NCBI GenBank assembly: GCA_002307215.1
Contig: DBTU01000037.1
Span: 87,535 to 126,696 of the forward strand
Reading direction: 5' to 3'
Source of the DNA: Lachnoclostridium sp. UBA1308
Lineage (GTDB): Bacteria > Bacillota > Clostridia > Lachnospirales > Lachnospiraceae
DNA: 39,162 nucleotides
Numbering within the stretch: the stretch's first letter is position 1; every line of letters begins with the position of its first letter. Below, one piece after another: positions 25,548 to 34,237 of this stretch. The notes below the pieces were generated by a model. It was given only the letters and a program-made list of their open reading frames with translations, was not told the origin of the DNA and searched no databases. Made by a program: the position numbers and the translations under genes.

Positions 25548-25644
25548 CATATGATAAAAAAAACTAATAGTACTTACATTTTACATACTCCTACTTCACC
25601 AAACAGTCTTACACTACGGACCTGCAAAATACTTATCAACACTT

Positions 25645-26655
25645 TTATCTTGTTGTTTTTCTTAATATCAGTTCGGATTCCATTCTTATTTTAACATTGC
25701 TCAAGGTCCGTTTGGATATGCAATCATAAATATACTCAACACAATAATCTACCATCTTATCAATCGGTTGCCTTATGGATGACAATCCCATATCCTGATT
25801 ATATTCAATATTTGCATCATCGAATCCTATCACTGCTACCTCTTCCGGGATCTTAATGTTTCTTTCATTCAAAAATTTCAGCGCGCCACTTGCCAATTCA
25901 TCGCTTGCAGCAATAATTGCATCCGGAAGCTCTCCACCGTTCTCGATATATTCCTTTATAGCAGAATAACCTTTTGAAGAAGTTCTCCTACCGCCACGTA
26001 TGATAACCTTATAAGAAAGATTGTGCTCCTTAATCCCATCCAGATAAGCAGACAACCGAATATCCCAAGCACTGATCTCTTCGTTCTTATCCGCCGATAA
26101 GAACATGATTTTCTTATGTCCCTTAGTAATCAAATAATCGAAAGCCGTTTTTATTCCATAATAATCGTCACATGCAACATCCGCAACACTTTGAACGGAA
26201 GAACCTCCGTCCAGGAACACACAAGGAGTCCCACGGTCAACAATGAATTTTGCTATTTCATCCACGGCTGTTGTGTACATGAATACAATCCCGTCTAGTC
26301 TCGCATTCCCAAGATAATTACGAACATCGGAAGGACTTAACTCTTCACCCAGGTACAAGGAAAGCCATCCTGAATATTGATTTAGCTTTTTACTAAACTC
26401 ACTGATACATTTCATTGTGAATGCTTGTGAAAAAATATCATCGTGGCTTTTACATATAATTAGACCAATATTATTGCTAACCCCGGTAACTAAGGTTTTA
26501 GCGCTTGCATCCGGCACATAATTATACTTTTCTGCAATATCAAGAATTTTTTTATGAGATTCCTTTGTAGCTCTGCCTTTTCTGTTCAAAACATATGACA
26601 CCATGCTTGGTGATACTCCTGCTTCACCGGCAATATCCTTCAGTGTTTTTCTCAT
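25645..26655 (-). CDS. LacI/GalR-family transcriptional regulator
   Basis: A 336-residue repressor. The N-terminal helix-turn-helix and hinge are clear (TLKDIAGEAGVSPSMVSYVLN at 4-24, then KSHKKILDIAEKYNYVPD-like hinge region to about 55). The rest is a periplasmic-binding-protein-like effector domain with DGIVFMYT near 122 and IGFDDANIEY near 280. It sits inside locus B between the permease and binding-protein genes and very likely binds the two identical 16-bp palindromes, one of which controls its own transcription unit. GAGGGG precedes the ATG. The effector, presumably the imported compound or its product, is unknown. Confidence 0.93.
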   Translation of the reverse strand: MRKTLKDIAGEAGVSPSMVSYVLNRKGRATKESHKKILDIAEKYNYVPDASAKTLVTGVSNNIGLIICKSHDDIFSQAFTMKCISEFSKKLNQYSGWLSLYLGEELSPSDVRNYLGNARLDGIVFMYTTAVDEIAKFIVDRGTPCVFLDGGSSVQSVADVACDDYYGIKTAFDYLITKGHKKIMFLSADKNEEISAWDIRLSAYLDGIKEHNLSYKVIIRGGRRTSSKGYSAIKEYIENGGELPDAIIAASDELASGALKFLNERNIKIPEEVAVIGFDDANIEYNQDMGLSSIRQPIDKMVDYCVEYIYDCISKRTLSNVKIRMESELILRKTTR

Positions 26656-26720
26656 TATTTACCCCTCAGTTTTTATTTATATATTACCATACATCAATAG
26701 ATTTATCAAATTTCACCATT

Positions 26721-27617
26721 TTATCCTTTTAACGATCCAATCATTACACCACTTTCAAAGTACTTCTGTGTAAATGGATATACGCATAGGATAGGTAAAG
26801 TTGCCGCGATCGTTGCACAATGCTGCAGTAATATCTTATAAGTACCTTGAGTCAACTGCGCTGAATTCAAAGTTGATCCTGTCGTTATCGAGGTAATATT
26901 ACTATTAATAAGTATATCTCGAAGTATCAACTGTAAGGGAAATTTAGACTTTGATGTTAAAAATATCATGGCACCAAACCAGGAGTTCCACTGTCCTACT
27001 GCATAAAATAAGACAATAGCCGCAAGTGTTGCTTTCGATAACGGAAGATAAATTTTATAAAAAATTATAAATTTTCCTGCGCCGTCCAGCTTTGCCGATT
27101 CCTCAAGTTCTTCCGGTATCTGCTGCATGGCCGTTCTCATAATAATTATATTAAACACTGAAAGGCAACCCGGTATAATTATCGCAAGTCTACTGTCTTG
27201 CCAACCCAGCTTCTGAACGACAAGATAAAATGGAATTAAACCACCACTAAAAATCATGGTAAAGGTAATAAAAAACATTAAAGCATTTTGGAATAAAAGA
27301 TTTTTTCTTGACAATATATAACCCGCTAATGCTGTAAAAAATGCTCCTAATGCTGTGGATGTAACCACATAAAATATTGTGTTTGCATATCCTACCAATA
27401 TACTTTTATTATGGAATACAAGCCCATATCCCTTCAGAGTCGCTTTTCCAAGTGGCCAAAATATGACACCGGAATGCTTAATCAGCTTTGTCGGGTCCGA
27501 TATGGAAGCAAACAACACATGCAACAGAGGCACAATGCAGGTCAAGGCGATGCATACAAGTAAAATATAATTTGCTATGATAAACATTATTCTTAAGGGC
27601 GATCTTTTTTCTACCAT
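26721..27617 (-). CDS. ABC importer permease, LplC/YtcP type, locus B
   Basis: A 298-residue six-helix permease (MalG-like). The EAA loop is ESAKLDGAGKFIIFYKIYLP near 179-198 and the C-terminus ESGVMIGSLKG is typical of LplC proteins. AGAGG precedes the ATG. It lies 24 bp after the LplB-like partner and 65 bp before the LacI gene. As in locus A, no ATPase gene is present. Confidence 0.92.
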   Translation of the reverse strand: MVEKRSPLRIMFIIANYILLVCIALTCIVPLLHVLFASISDPTKLIKHSGVIFWPLGKATLKGYGLVFHNKSILVGYANTIFYVVTSTALGAFFTALAGYILSRKNLLFQNALMFFITFTMIFSGGLIPFYLVVQKLGWQDSRLAIIIPGCLSVFNIIIMRTAMQQIPEELEESAKLDGAGKFIIFYKIYLPLSKATLAAIVLFYAVGQWNSWFGAMIFLTSKSKFPLQLILRDILINSNITSITTGSTLNSAQLTQGTYKILLQHCATIAATLPILCVYPFTQKYFESGVMIGSLKG

Positions 27618-27641
27618 TTCTACCTCTTTCGATTTATCAAG

Positions 27642-28550
27642 TTAAAATAGACTTGTACTTGATAATTTCCTGCATATTTTATTGGCTGATAGTAACATTA
27701 CAAAATTAATAACCGAGTTAAATAGTCCAATTGCTGTGCTATACCCATAATCTGCATCTATCAGACCCTTTCTGTAGGTAAAAGTCGAGATGACATCTGC
27801 TGTTTCATAGGTAATCGGATTATACAAAAGAATTATCTTCTCATATCCAACATTGAACAATCCTCCGATATTTAGGATAAGCATTATTATAATCGTTGGT
27901 GCTATCCCCGGGAGCGTAATATGCCAGGTGCGTTTTAAACGGCCTGCACCGTCAATCGCTGCCGCCTCATATTGCTCCTGACTTACGGAAGATAGAGAAG
28001 CCAGATATATAATGCTGCTAAAACCAATGTTTTGCCAAATATGTGACCCAATATAGATGGAACGAAATAACGTTGGGTCTAATAACAAATTTCTCTTTTC
28101 TCCACCAAAGAATGTAACGATTGATGTTATAAATCCATTCGAATCCGTAAAGCTTTTAATCAAACCGCAAATAACGACCAATGAAATAAAATACGGCATA
28201 TAACACAACGTTTGAATTGTTTTTTTAAACATCTTACTTTTGATCTCATTCAATAGAAGTGCCAATATGATTGGACACGGAAAGAAAAAAATCAAGGTGC
28301 TAAAGCTTATTATGAATGTATTCCATATGATACTCTTTGCATAATAACTATCAAAAAAATCAATAAAATTCTGAAGCCCAATCCACTTACTGTGAAAAAT
28401 TCCCAATGCAGGGCTAAAATCCTGGAAGGCCATAATGATACCACCCATAGGTATGTAACAAAAAACAAGAAAAAATAATACAAATGGCAACGCCATCAGG
28501 TATATTGACCAATTCTTTTTAAGATCCTTTTTAACGATTCCTTTAGTCAC
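27642..28550 (-). CDS. ABC importer permease, LplB type, locus B
   Basis: A 302-residue six-helix permease (MalF-like) with the LplB signature IPMGGIIMAFQDFSPALGIF in the first loop and the EAA loop EAAAIDGAGRLKRTWHITLP near residue 200. I place the start at the GTG at 28550, with AAAGGAGG six bases upstream. The longer frame to 28598 would run through the operator and begin upstream of the predicted transcription start, so it cannot be translated. First gene of locus B. Confidence 0.92.
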   Translation of the reverse strand: MTKGIVKKDLKKNWSIYLMALPFVLFFLVFCYIPMGGIIMAFQDFSPALGIFHSKWIGLQNFIDFFDSYYAKSIIWNTFIISFSTLIFFFPCPIILALLLNEIKSKMFKKTIQTLCYMPYFISLVVICGLIKSFTDSNGFITSIVTFFGGEKRNLLLDPTLFRSIYIGSHIWQNIGFSSIIYLASLSSVSQEQYEAAAIDGAGRLKRTWHITLPGIAPTIIIMLILNIGGLFNVGYEKIILLYNPITYETADVISTFTYRKGLIDADYGYSTAIGLFNSVINFVMLLSANKICRKLSSTSLF

Positions 28551-28572
28551 AATCTTCCTCCTTTGAAACGTA

Positions 28573-28588
28573 TTTGTAACGTTACAAA
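28573..28588. promoter_or_regulatory. LacI-family operator O2 (permease-regulator unit)
   Basis: Second exact copy of the palindrome TTTGTAACGTTACAAA. It lies 10 bp downstream of the -10 box of the promoter at 28599-28627, covering about +5 to +20, an ideal place for repression by blocking initiation or early elongation. Confidence 0.9.
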
Positions 28589-28598
28589 CTTTTATCAA

Positions 28599-28627
28599 AG
28601 TATAACATCGTTATATTGTAATGTCAA
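28599..28627 (-). promoter_or_regulatory. Sigma-A promoter of locus B
   Basis: On the minus strand TTGACA (28627-28622), a 17-bp spacer and TATACT (28604-28599). The predicted transcription start is near 28592, immediately followed by operator O2 and the AAAGGAGG-GTG start of the LplB-like gene. Confidence 0.88.
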
Positions 28628-29191
28628 TATCCTTTATTCATGTTTTATAATTTTTCATGTTTATATCATGTTCTTATGTGAACAATTACATGAATCACCA
28701 AATAATCTGTTCCCTTACTAGTTTTTCATAACGGCACTATACATTTACCATATTATGTCAGTTATTTTTTTTTAATTATTTGTATATTATTTTTCTATCG
28801 TGACATAATAATATCAGATACGATGTAAGAACTTATCTTGCTGAATATTAATATACTCTACTTTTTAAGTACTGTCGTATCTAAACAACAGCTTGAATTG
28901 ACAAAATCAATTCAACTGTCAAAAAAAGAATAGATGGTTTGTAGTTTCGTCTCAGAATTACAGATCGCAAAATTCTTGAATGATTGGGAGATGGTAGCTT
29001 TTGGACAGACAAATTAGTTTATTGGAAAGCTTTGGTTATTCTTCAGTTTGAAAAGAAACTAAAGTGAATTGAAAAAGGTTAATGAATTCTCACTATCGAA
29101 TTGAATATTGCATTGAAAAAATCTAATGAGGCACCAGATGGTAAGGCAGGGATACTGATTTATCCCTGCTCTTACTATGTTCTGGGGTGGA
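28628..29191. other. 564-bp intergenic region without a recognisable gene
   Basis: Very AT-rich; no frame longer than about 70 codons that looks coding. It holds a 9-bp perfect hairpin (TTGAATTGA/TCAATTCAA, 28893-28915, loop CAAAA, extendable by ACAG/CTGT), nested in a wider AGATACGA/TCGTATCT inverted repeat, and the hairpin at 29141-29175. The stretch 28920-29140 could be a decayed gene remnant, but I cannot identify it. Confidence 0.6.
29141..29175 (-). terminator. Hairpin downstream of the mscS-like gene
   Basis: A 14-bp stem with a single bulged T (29141-29154 with 29161-29175; core GCAGGGATA/TATCCCTGC) and a 6-nt loop, starting 17 bp after the stop codon. The U-tract is weak on both strands, so termination is inferred from position and stability. 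Confidence 0.55.
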
Positions 29192-30418
29192 TTAATGGCG
29201 CATGTCGTAGCCGGTGGGGCTTTGGAAGATACGGATTCCGAACTCTTGCGCTATTGATAAGATATGATCAAAGATATCGGACTGGATTGTTTCATAGGTC
29301 TCCCAGTTGGTAACATCTGTAAATGCATAGATTTCTAACGGAAGACCGTTCTCGGTCGGCGGAAGTTGGCGGACTAGTATAGGCATTTCTTTCATGAGTT
29401 TTGAATTATTCTTTAAATAGTTCTGTATATAAATCCGGAAGGTCCCGATATTTGTCATGTATCTTCCGTTTATTCCAAGCTTATCAGTAGAATCGTGGTT
29501 TTGATTATGTTGCATTAATTCTTTTTCTTTCTCTATGATATAATCCTTTAAATAATTAATCTTCTTGAATTTCTCAATCATTTCAGTTGTGCAAAATACA
29601 ATGCTGTTAACATCAATATGAACCGAGCGTTTGATTCGTCTTCCACCAAACTGCGTCATTCCTCTCCAGTTTTTGAAAGAATCTGATACCAGTGTGTATG
29701 CAGGTAGAGTAACAATTGATTTATCAAAATTCTGAACCTTGACCGTGTTCAAGGTTATGTCGATTACATCACCGTCCGCGCCATATTTCTGCATCTCTAT
29801 CCAATCGCCGATCCTCAGCATATCATTTGAGGTCAGTAAGATTCCGGCAATAAAACCCAGTATAGAATCTTTGAAAACAAACGAAAACACTGCCGCAACC
29901 GCTCCTATTCCGCCTAACATAAGAAGAGGGTTCTGATTCATCAAGGTTCCGATTATAACGATTCCGATTATAATAGAAAAAATAATTTTTACAATCTGAA
30001 GCAAACCCTTAATTGGTCTTATTTTGGCAATCGGGTAGGTTTTATATATCTCATTAATCGCATCCAACAATGCATTTGCTATAAATATCGTAATAATCAG
30101 AATATATACAACTGCTCCTCTGTGCAATAATACAGCTGCAACAGGGTTACCAAATACAGGTGCAAAGAGATACAGAATGATTCCCGGGAGAATATCGGAA
30201 AACCTGGAGAAGACCTTTCTCTCAAGCATAATATCATCCCATTTGAATTTATTCTTATAAATTAGCTTAGTACATAATTTTAAGATGACTTTTTTGGTTA
30301 TCAGCTGCACAAGGATGCATAACAGTATTATGCAAAAAACAAGTATTACGAAAGACAAATTCTCTTTTGCACCTTCCTTTACATTCATAGACCCCACGAG
30401 TTTATTGATATAATACAT
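29192..30418 (-). CDS. Mechanosensitive channel, MscS family (YbdG-like)
   Basis: A membrane channel opened by membrane tension, releasing osmolytes on hypo-osmotic shock. About 408 residues, close to E. coli YbdG (415). Four to five hydrophobic segments precede the pore helix region LLMLGGIGAVAAVFSFVFKD near 170-190, followed by the beta domain with IGDWIEMQKYGADGDVIDI and FKNWRGM, the latter typical of the YbdG branch. The frame opens at TTG 30448 and ATG 30442, but the predicted transcription start is about 30447; the ATG at 30418 with GGTGAA upstream is the more credible start. It is divergent from the Ca2+ ATPase gene. Confidence 0.9.
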   Translation of the reverse strand: MYYINKLVGSMNVKEGAKENLSFVILVFCIILLCILVQLITKKVILKLCTKLIYKNKFKWDDIMLERKVFSRFSDILPGIILYLFAPVFGNPVAAVLLHRGAVVYILIITIFIANALLDAINEIYKTYPIAKIRPIKGLLQIVKIIFSIIIGIVIIGTLMNQNPLLMLGGIGAVAAVFSFVFKDSILGFIAGILLTSNDMLRIGDWIEMQKYGADGDVIDITLNTVKVQNFDKSIVTLPAYTLVSDSFKNWRGMTQFGGRRIKRSVHIDVNSIVFCTTEMIEKFKKINYLKDYIIEKEKELMQHNQNHDSTDKLGINGRYMTNIGTFRIYIQNYLKNNSKLMKEMPILVRQLPPTENGLPLEIYAFTDVTNWETYETIQSDIFDHILSIAQEFGIRIFQSPTGYDMRH

Positions 30419-30453
30419 CTGTTCACCGAACCTTTCCTTCATTAACAATTATT

Positions 30454-30482
30454 ATTTTACTATCAAAGTAGCGGCATGTCAA
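30454..30482 (-). promoter_or_regulatory. Sigma-A promoter of the mscS-like gene
   Basis: On the minus strand TTGACA (30482-30477), 17-bp spacer, TAAAAT (30459-30454). It places the transcript start near 30447 and so favours the start codon at 30418. Confidence 0.8.
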
Positions 30483-30666
30483 ACGTATGGAAGTATATTC
30501 CACTCAATATATGGTATGATTTTTTTCATTGTTTTCTAATGTTTCACCTTCTGACATATGCTATACTGTCCTCACATATATAGTTCTGATAATAAAGTTT
30601 CACTGGTAAATCCGGAATAAAAATAATAACAATCTGAAATGATATTAAGAAAAGAGGTGGAGTTTC

Positions 30667-33312
30667 ATGTGGTTTTCAAAGTCTACAGAGAACGTGATAA
30701 AAGAATTCAACATTAATCCGGTTGTAGGTCTATCCTCGGATGAAGCACGGCAAAGATTAAATCAATTTGGTCAAAACAAACTAAAGAGTCAACCCAAGAA
30801 GAGTCTTATTGTACTTTTCCTTGCTCAATTAAAGGATATGCTGATCTATGTTCTGATTGCAGCCGCGGTAATAACCTTCCTCATACATGAGTATGCCGAT
30901 TCTGTTATTATTCTATTGGTTATTATATTAAATGCCGTGATCGGTGTAATTCAGGAGTATAAAGCAGAAATGGCTATACAGGCACTTCAGAAGATGACGA
31001 CGCCAAGATCCCTGGTCCGTCGTGATGGAATAGCTGTTGAAATCAATTCCTTAGAGGTTGTTCCGGGTGATATTATCATTCTGGATGCAGGACGATTTGT
31101 CCCTGCAGATATCCGCTTAATAGAAAGTGCCAATCTTCAGATTGAAGAGTCAGCTCTTACCGGTGAATCAGTTCCTTCCAATAAGGACGCCGGTTCTATT
31201 TTTACTGATCCGAAGACTCCGATCGGTGACAAAGCCAATATGGCTTATATGTCCACTCTTGTCACCTACGGACGAGGGGAAGGCATTGCTGTAGCCACTG
31301 CAATGGACACGGAGATCGGAAAGATTGCAAGTATTTTAGATACCAATACAGAGGAAATGACTCCTCTCCAAAAGCGTCTCGATGAGCTGGGACGTATTCT
31401 TGGTTTTCTGGCTATCGGTATCTGTGTTCTTATCTTTGTTATTGCGCTTATACAAAAACGTGATTTGTTTGAAATGTTTTTGACATCAATCAGTCTGGCT
31501 GTAGCAGCGATTCCGGAAGGACTTGCTGCTATCGTCGCAATCGTGCTGGCACTCGGAGTTACAAGAATGTCTAAGATTAATGCGATCGTTAAGAAATTAC
31601 CGGCTGTTGAGACTTTGGGCTCCGTTAATATTATCTGTTCCGATAAAACCGGAACGCTGACCCAGAATAAGATGACTGTAGTGAAACAGTATACCCATCC
31701 TCATCTCACCGATATTTCGCAAAGTGAAGACGGTCTGAAGGCCACTCCTGAGGAGACACAATTAATGAAATCCCTGATTCTATGTTCGGATGCAACTTAC
31801 GAAAATGGGGAAGGGACCGGTGATCCGACTGAAATAGCTCTAATTCTGCTTGGTTCCAGATTCAATTTGAGTCGTAAAGAGCTTCATGAAAAGTATAGAA
31901 GGATATCCGAAAAGCCCTTTGATTCTGATCGTAAGTTAATGTCCACCCTTAACGCAGAAGATAGTGGATACCGTGTACACACAAAGGGTGCTATTGATCA
32001 AATTCTTAAAATATGCACTACAGCATTCGTAAACAATCAAATTGTTCCACTGACCGACTCACTAATAAGTGAATATCTCCGTAGGACAGAGGAAATGTCT
32101 GATTCTGCTCTACGTGTTTTAGGTGCCGCCTTCAAAGATACCAATCAGATTCTTTCTCCTGAGGATATGGAAAAAGATCTAACCGTCCTCGGACTTGTTG
32201 GTATGATTGATCCCCCAAGGCTTGAAGTTAAGGCTTCCATTCATGAAGCAAAATTAGCAGGCATCCGTCCGATTATGATTACCGGTGATCATAAAAACAC
32301 AGCAGTTGCCATAGCTAAGGAGCTAGGTATTGCAAATTCCCTTGGTGAAAGCATTACCGGAGCAGAGATCGATGCCATGTCCGATGAAGTTTTTGCGGAA
32401 AACATTAATCATTACCATGTATTTGCACGCGTTTCTCCGGAACATAAGGTGAAAATCGTACGTGCCTTCAAAGCACTGGGTAATATCGTTTCTATGACCG
32501 GCGATGGCGTCAATGATGCTCCTTCCTTAAAATATGCCGATATCGGAGTTGCTATGGGAATCTCCGGAACCGATGTTGCAAAAGGTGCCAGTGATATGAT
32601 TTTGACCGACGATAATTTTACGACGATCGTTCATGCCATTGAAGAAGGCAGAAATATCTATAACAACATCAAGAAGTCTGTTATCTTCCTTTTGTCCTGC
32701 AATCTTGGTGAAGTAATTGCAATTTTTCTATCCATCCTGCTTAATTGGCCTGTTCCGTTGATTGCCACACAGCTTCTCTGGGTTAATCTGATTACTGATT
32801 CTCTGCCGGCTATTGCCCTTGGCGTTGATCCCGGCGACCCTGATGTCATGAAGCAAAAACCGAGGAATCCAAAGGAAAGCTTTTTTGCACAGGGCTCCGG
32901 AACCAGAGCGGTGATTGGTGGTGTTCTTATTGGTTTATTGACCTTACTGGCCTTTTATTACGGTTTATGGGAAAAGGGATATACGTTCACCTCGGGCTCT
33001 GTTTCCGACGAAGCATTGACCTATGCCAGGACTATGGCGTTTGTTGTATTAGCCGCTTCTCAGTTGTTTTATTCTTTGTCCATGAGAAATCAGGTAAAGA
33101 CGATTTTTAAGATTGGTCTGTTATCCAATCGATTTTTAATTTTGTCGATTCTTATCGGTCTCCTGCTTCAATTTGTAGTTATTACTATTCCGTTCCTGGC
33201 AGATGCCTTTGGAGTTCATAATTTAAATCTAATGGACTGGATTATTGTTATTGCCTTCGCTCTCGTACCACTCCTGGTAAATGAATTAATTAAAATATTT
33301 TCAAGAAATTAA
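30667..33312 (+). CDS. P2A-type Ca2+-transporting ATPase
   Basis: An 881-residue cation pump of the SERCA/PMCA-like bacterial group (LMCA1, YloB), exporting Ca2+ at the expense of ATP. Seen: N-terminal cation-ATPase domain; actuator-domain TGES at 165-168; membrane helix 4 with AAIPEGLAAIVA, where Glu binds Ca2+; the phosphorylated Asp326 in SDKTGTLTQNK; the nucleotide-binding domain with KGAID; the hinge TGDGVNDAPSLKYADIGVAMG; and helix 6 with LLWVNLITDSLPAIALG, where N and D bind Ca2+. The C-terminal cation-ATPase domain is complete. GAGGTGGAG precedes the ATG. Nearly full family length, nothing unusual. No partner gene; regulation is not evident, with 218 bp separating it from the divergent channel gene. 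Confidence 0.95.
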   Translation: MWFSKSTENVIKEFNINPVVGLSSDEARQRLNQFGQNKLKSQPKKSLIVLFLAQLKDMLIYVLIAAAVITFLIHEYADSVIILLVIILNAVIGVIQEYKAEMAIQALQKMTTPRSLVRRDGIAVEINSLEVVPGDIIILDAGRFVPADIRLIESANLQIEESALTGESVPSNKDAGSIFTDPKTPIGDKANMAYMSTLVTYGRGEGIAVATAMDTEIGKIASILDTNTEEMTPLQKRLDELGRILGFLAIGICVLIFVIALIQKRDLFEMFLTSISLAVAAIPEGLAAIVAIVLALGVTRMSKINAIVKKLPAVETLGSVNIICSDKTGTLTQNKMTVVKQYTHPHLTDISQSEDGLKATPEETQLMKSLILCSDATYENGEGTGDPTEIALILLGSRFNLSRKELHEKYRRISEKPFDSDRKLMSTLNAEDSGYRVHTKGAIDQILKICTTAFVNNQIVPLTDSLISEYLRRTEEMSDSALRVLGAAFKDTNQILSPEDMEKDLTVLGLVGMIDPPRLEVKASIHEAKLAGIRPIMITGDHKNTAVAIAKELGIANSLGESITGAEIDAMSDEVFAENINHYHVFARVSPEHKVKIVRAFKALGNIVSMTGDGVNDAPSLKYADIGVAMGISGTDVAKGASDMILTDDNFTTIVHAIEEGRNIYNNIKKSVIFLLSCNLGEVIAIFLSILLNWPVPLIATQLLWVNLITDSLPAIALGVDPGDPDVMKQKPRNPKESFFAQGSGTRAVIGGVLIGLLTLLAFYYGLWEKGYTFTSGSVSDEALTYARTMAFVVLAASQLFYSLSMRNQVKTIFKIGLLSNRFLILSILIGLLLQFVVITIPFLADAFGVHNLNLMDWIIVIAFALVPLLVNELIKIFSRN

Positions 33313-33320
33313 TTAAAATC

Positions 33321-33366
33321 AAAAGCTGTTCTTATCTTATGGTTATCCATAGTAAGAACAGCTTTT
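33321..33366. terminator. Bidirectional terminator
   Basis: A perfect 14-bp stem AAAAGCTGTTCTTA/TAAGAACAGCTTTT (33321-33334 with 33353-33366) whose 18-nt loop itself contains a TATGG/CCATA hairpin. The A/T-rich stem ends give T-tracts on both strands, serving the convergent Ca2+ ATPase (plus) and MerR-type gene (minus). Confidence 0.85.
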
Positions 33367-33409
33367 CTAGTACCTTATGAATATATTAACTTGCTTTGTA
33401 TTACCCTCA

Positions 33410-33850
33410 TTATTCTTCCGTACCGGTATATATAAGAACAGCATCTCTTAAGAACTTTGCCAGCCCCGGCTGCTTCTTATCACAATAAGCTGTAAAACGC
33501 TCATCATCTACATACATCTGTGCCAATCCGGCGTGAGCTTCCTTACTGTAACTACTCCAGGTAAAACACAGCCACTGCTTGTGAAGATCTGCCACTTTCT
33601 GACCCAGCTTTCCGGCAGGATCTCCGGTTTTATAAGCATCCTCAAGTGTAACTAATACCTCCTGCCCTAGCTTCTCAAATCTATCATACTGTTCCTGTGT
33701 CATATTGAGAAGGTTCTTGTTTGACTGATCGATTCGATATCCCGAAGAATTGATTCTTGCCGGCTTAAGAATCCCTATTTCATCGTAATACCTTAGTGTT
33801 CTGGTACTGGTGCCTGCCAATTTAGCTAACTTTTGCACTGTATATTCCAT
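33410..33850 (-). CDS. MerR-TipAS regulator with an apparent internal deletion
   Basis: A 146-residue relative of the Mta/TipAL drug-sensing activators. Residues 1-40 are the first part of a MerR DNA-binding domain (VQKLAKLAGTSTRTLRYYDE...GYRI). From residue 41 (DQSNKNLLNMTQEQYD...) the sequence matches the middle and end of the TipAS ligand-binding domain. Normal members are about 250 residues: helices 3-4 of the DNA-binding domain, the long dimerisation coiled coil and the first part of TipAS are missing, roughly 100 residues, with the frame kept. The junction is near 33730. AAGGAGG precedes the ATG and the promoter is intact. As it stands it is unlikely to dimerise or activate; it could be a decaying gene, an assembly error, or a stand-alone drug-binding protein. 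Confidence 0.85.
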   Translation of the reverse strand: MEYTVQKLAKLAGTSTRTLRYYDEIGILKPARINSSGYRIDQSNKNLLNMTQEQYDRFEKLGQEVLVTLEDAYKTGDPAGKLGQKVADLHKQWLCFTWSSYSKEAHAGLAQMYVDDERFTAYCDKKQPGLAKFLRDAVLIYTGTEE

Positions 33851-33872
33851 AGCAATTCCTCCTTACAAGATG

Positions 33873-33903
33873 AGTCTAAACCATTACGCCGCGTTAATGT
33901 CAA
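33873..33903 (-). promoter_or_regulatory. MerR-type promoter with 19-bp spacer
   Basis: On the minus strand TTGACA (33903-33898), a 19-bp spacer and TAGACT (33878-33873). The overlong spacer, containing an imperfect dyad around ACGCGGCGT, is the hallmark of promoters activated by MerR-family proteins, implying that the gene was originally autoregulated. Confidence 0.8.
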
Positions 33904-34237
33904 TCATTTATTTTAATTAAATATTAAATGTGATTAGGGTGTCAAATGTAATAGTAAATTAAATGTTTTAACTCAAATTAACTTCTAAAATAAAAAGCTA
34001 CCTCTTGTATACAATATAAAATTATTGTTTCCATAAGTTATTCTTGCACTAAAAAAGTTATAATAAATAGTTTTGAATGATAAAATTATATATAAAATAA
34101 GATGAAATTTCTTTTACAACAAAAAAAGAGAGTGCGCACTCCTATCTATTTAGAGATCACAACTCTTTGATAACTTATTAGTTAATTTTCTATCCTGAAT
34201 CTCTTATCATCAATCTGATCACACCATATTAAGGTGT
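33904..34237. other. Intergenic, AT-rich, no gene seen
   Basis: Holds no credible coding sequence on either strand. Near its right side is the palindrome GAGTGCGCACTC (34130-34141) followed on the minus strand by seven T (34127-34121), a possible weak terminator for the EAL-GGDEF gene that ends at 34238. Confidence 0.6.

Noticed and set aside
27642..28598. Longer start of the LplB-like permease at 28598
   Set aside because: It would include the operator and begin upstream of the predicted transcription start; GTG 28550 has a strong ribosome site.
29101..29313. 70-codon plus-strand frame at 29101-29313
   Set aside because: It overlaps the end of the mscS-like gene antisense and includes the hairpin at 29141-29175; no motif or ribosome site.
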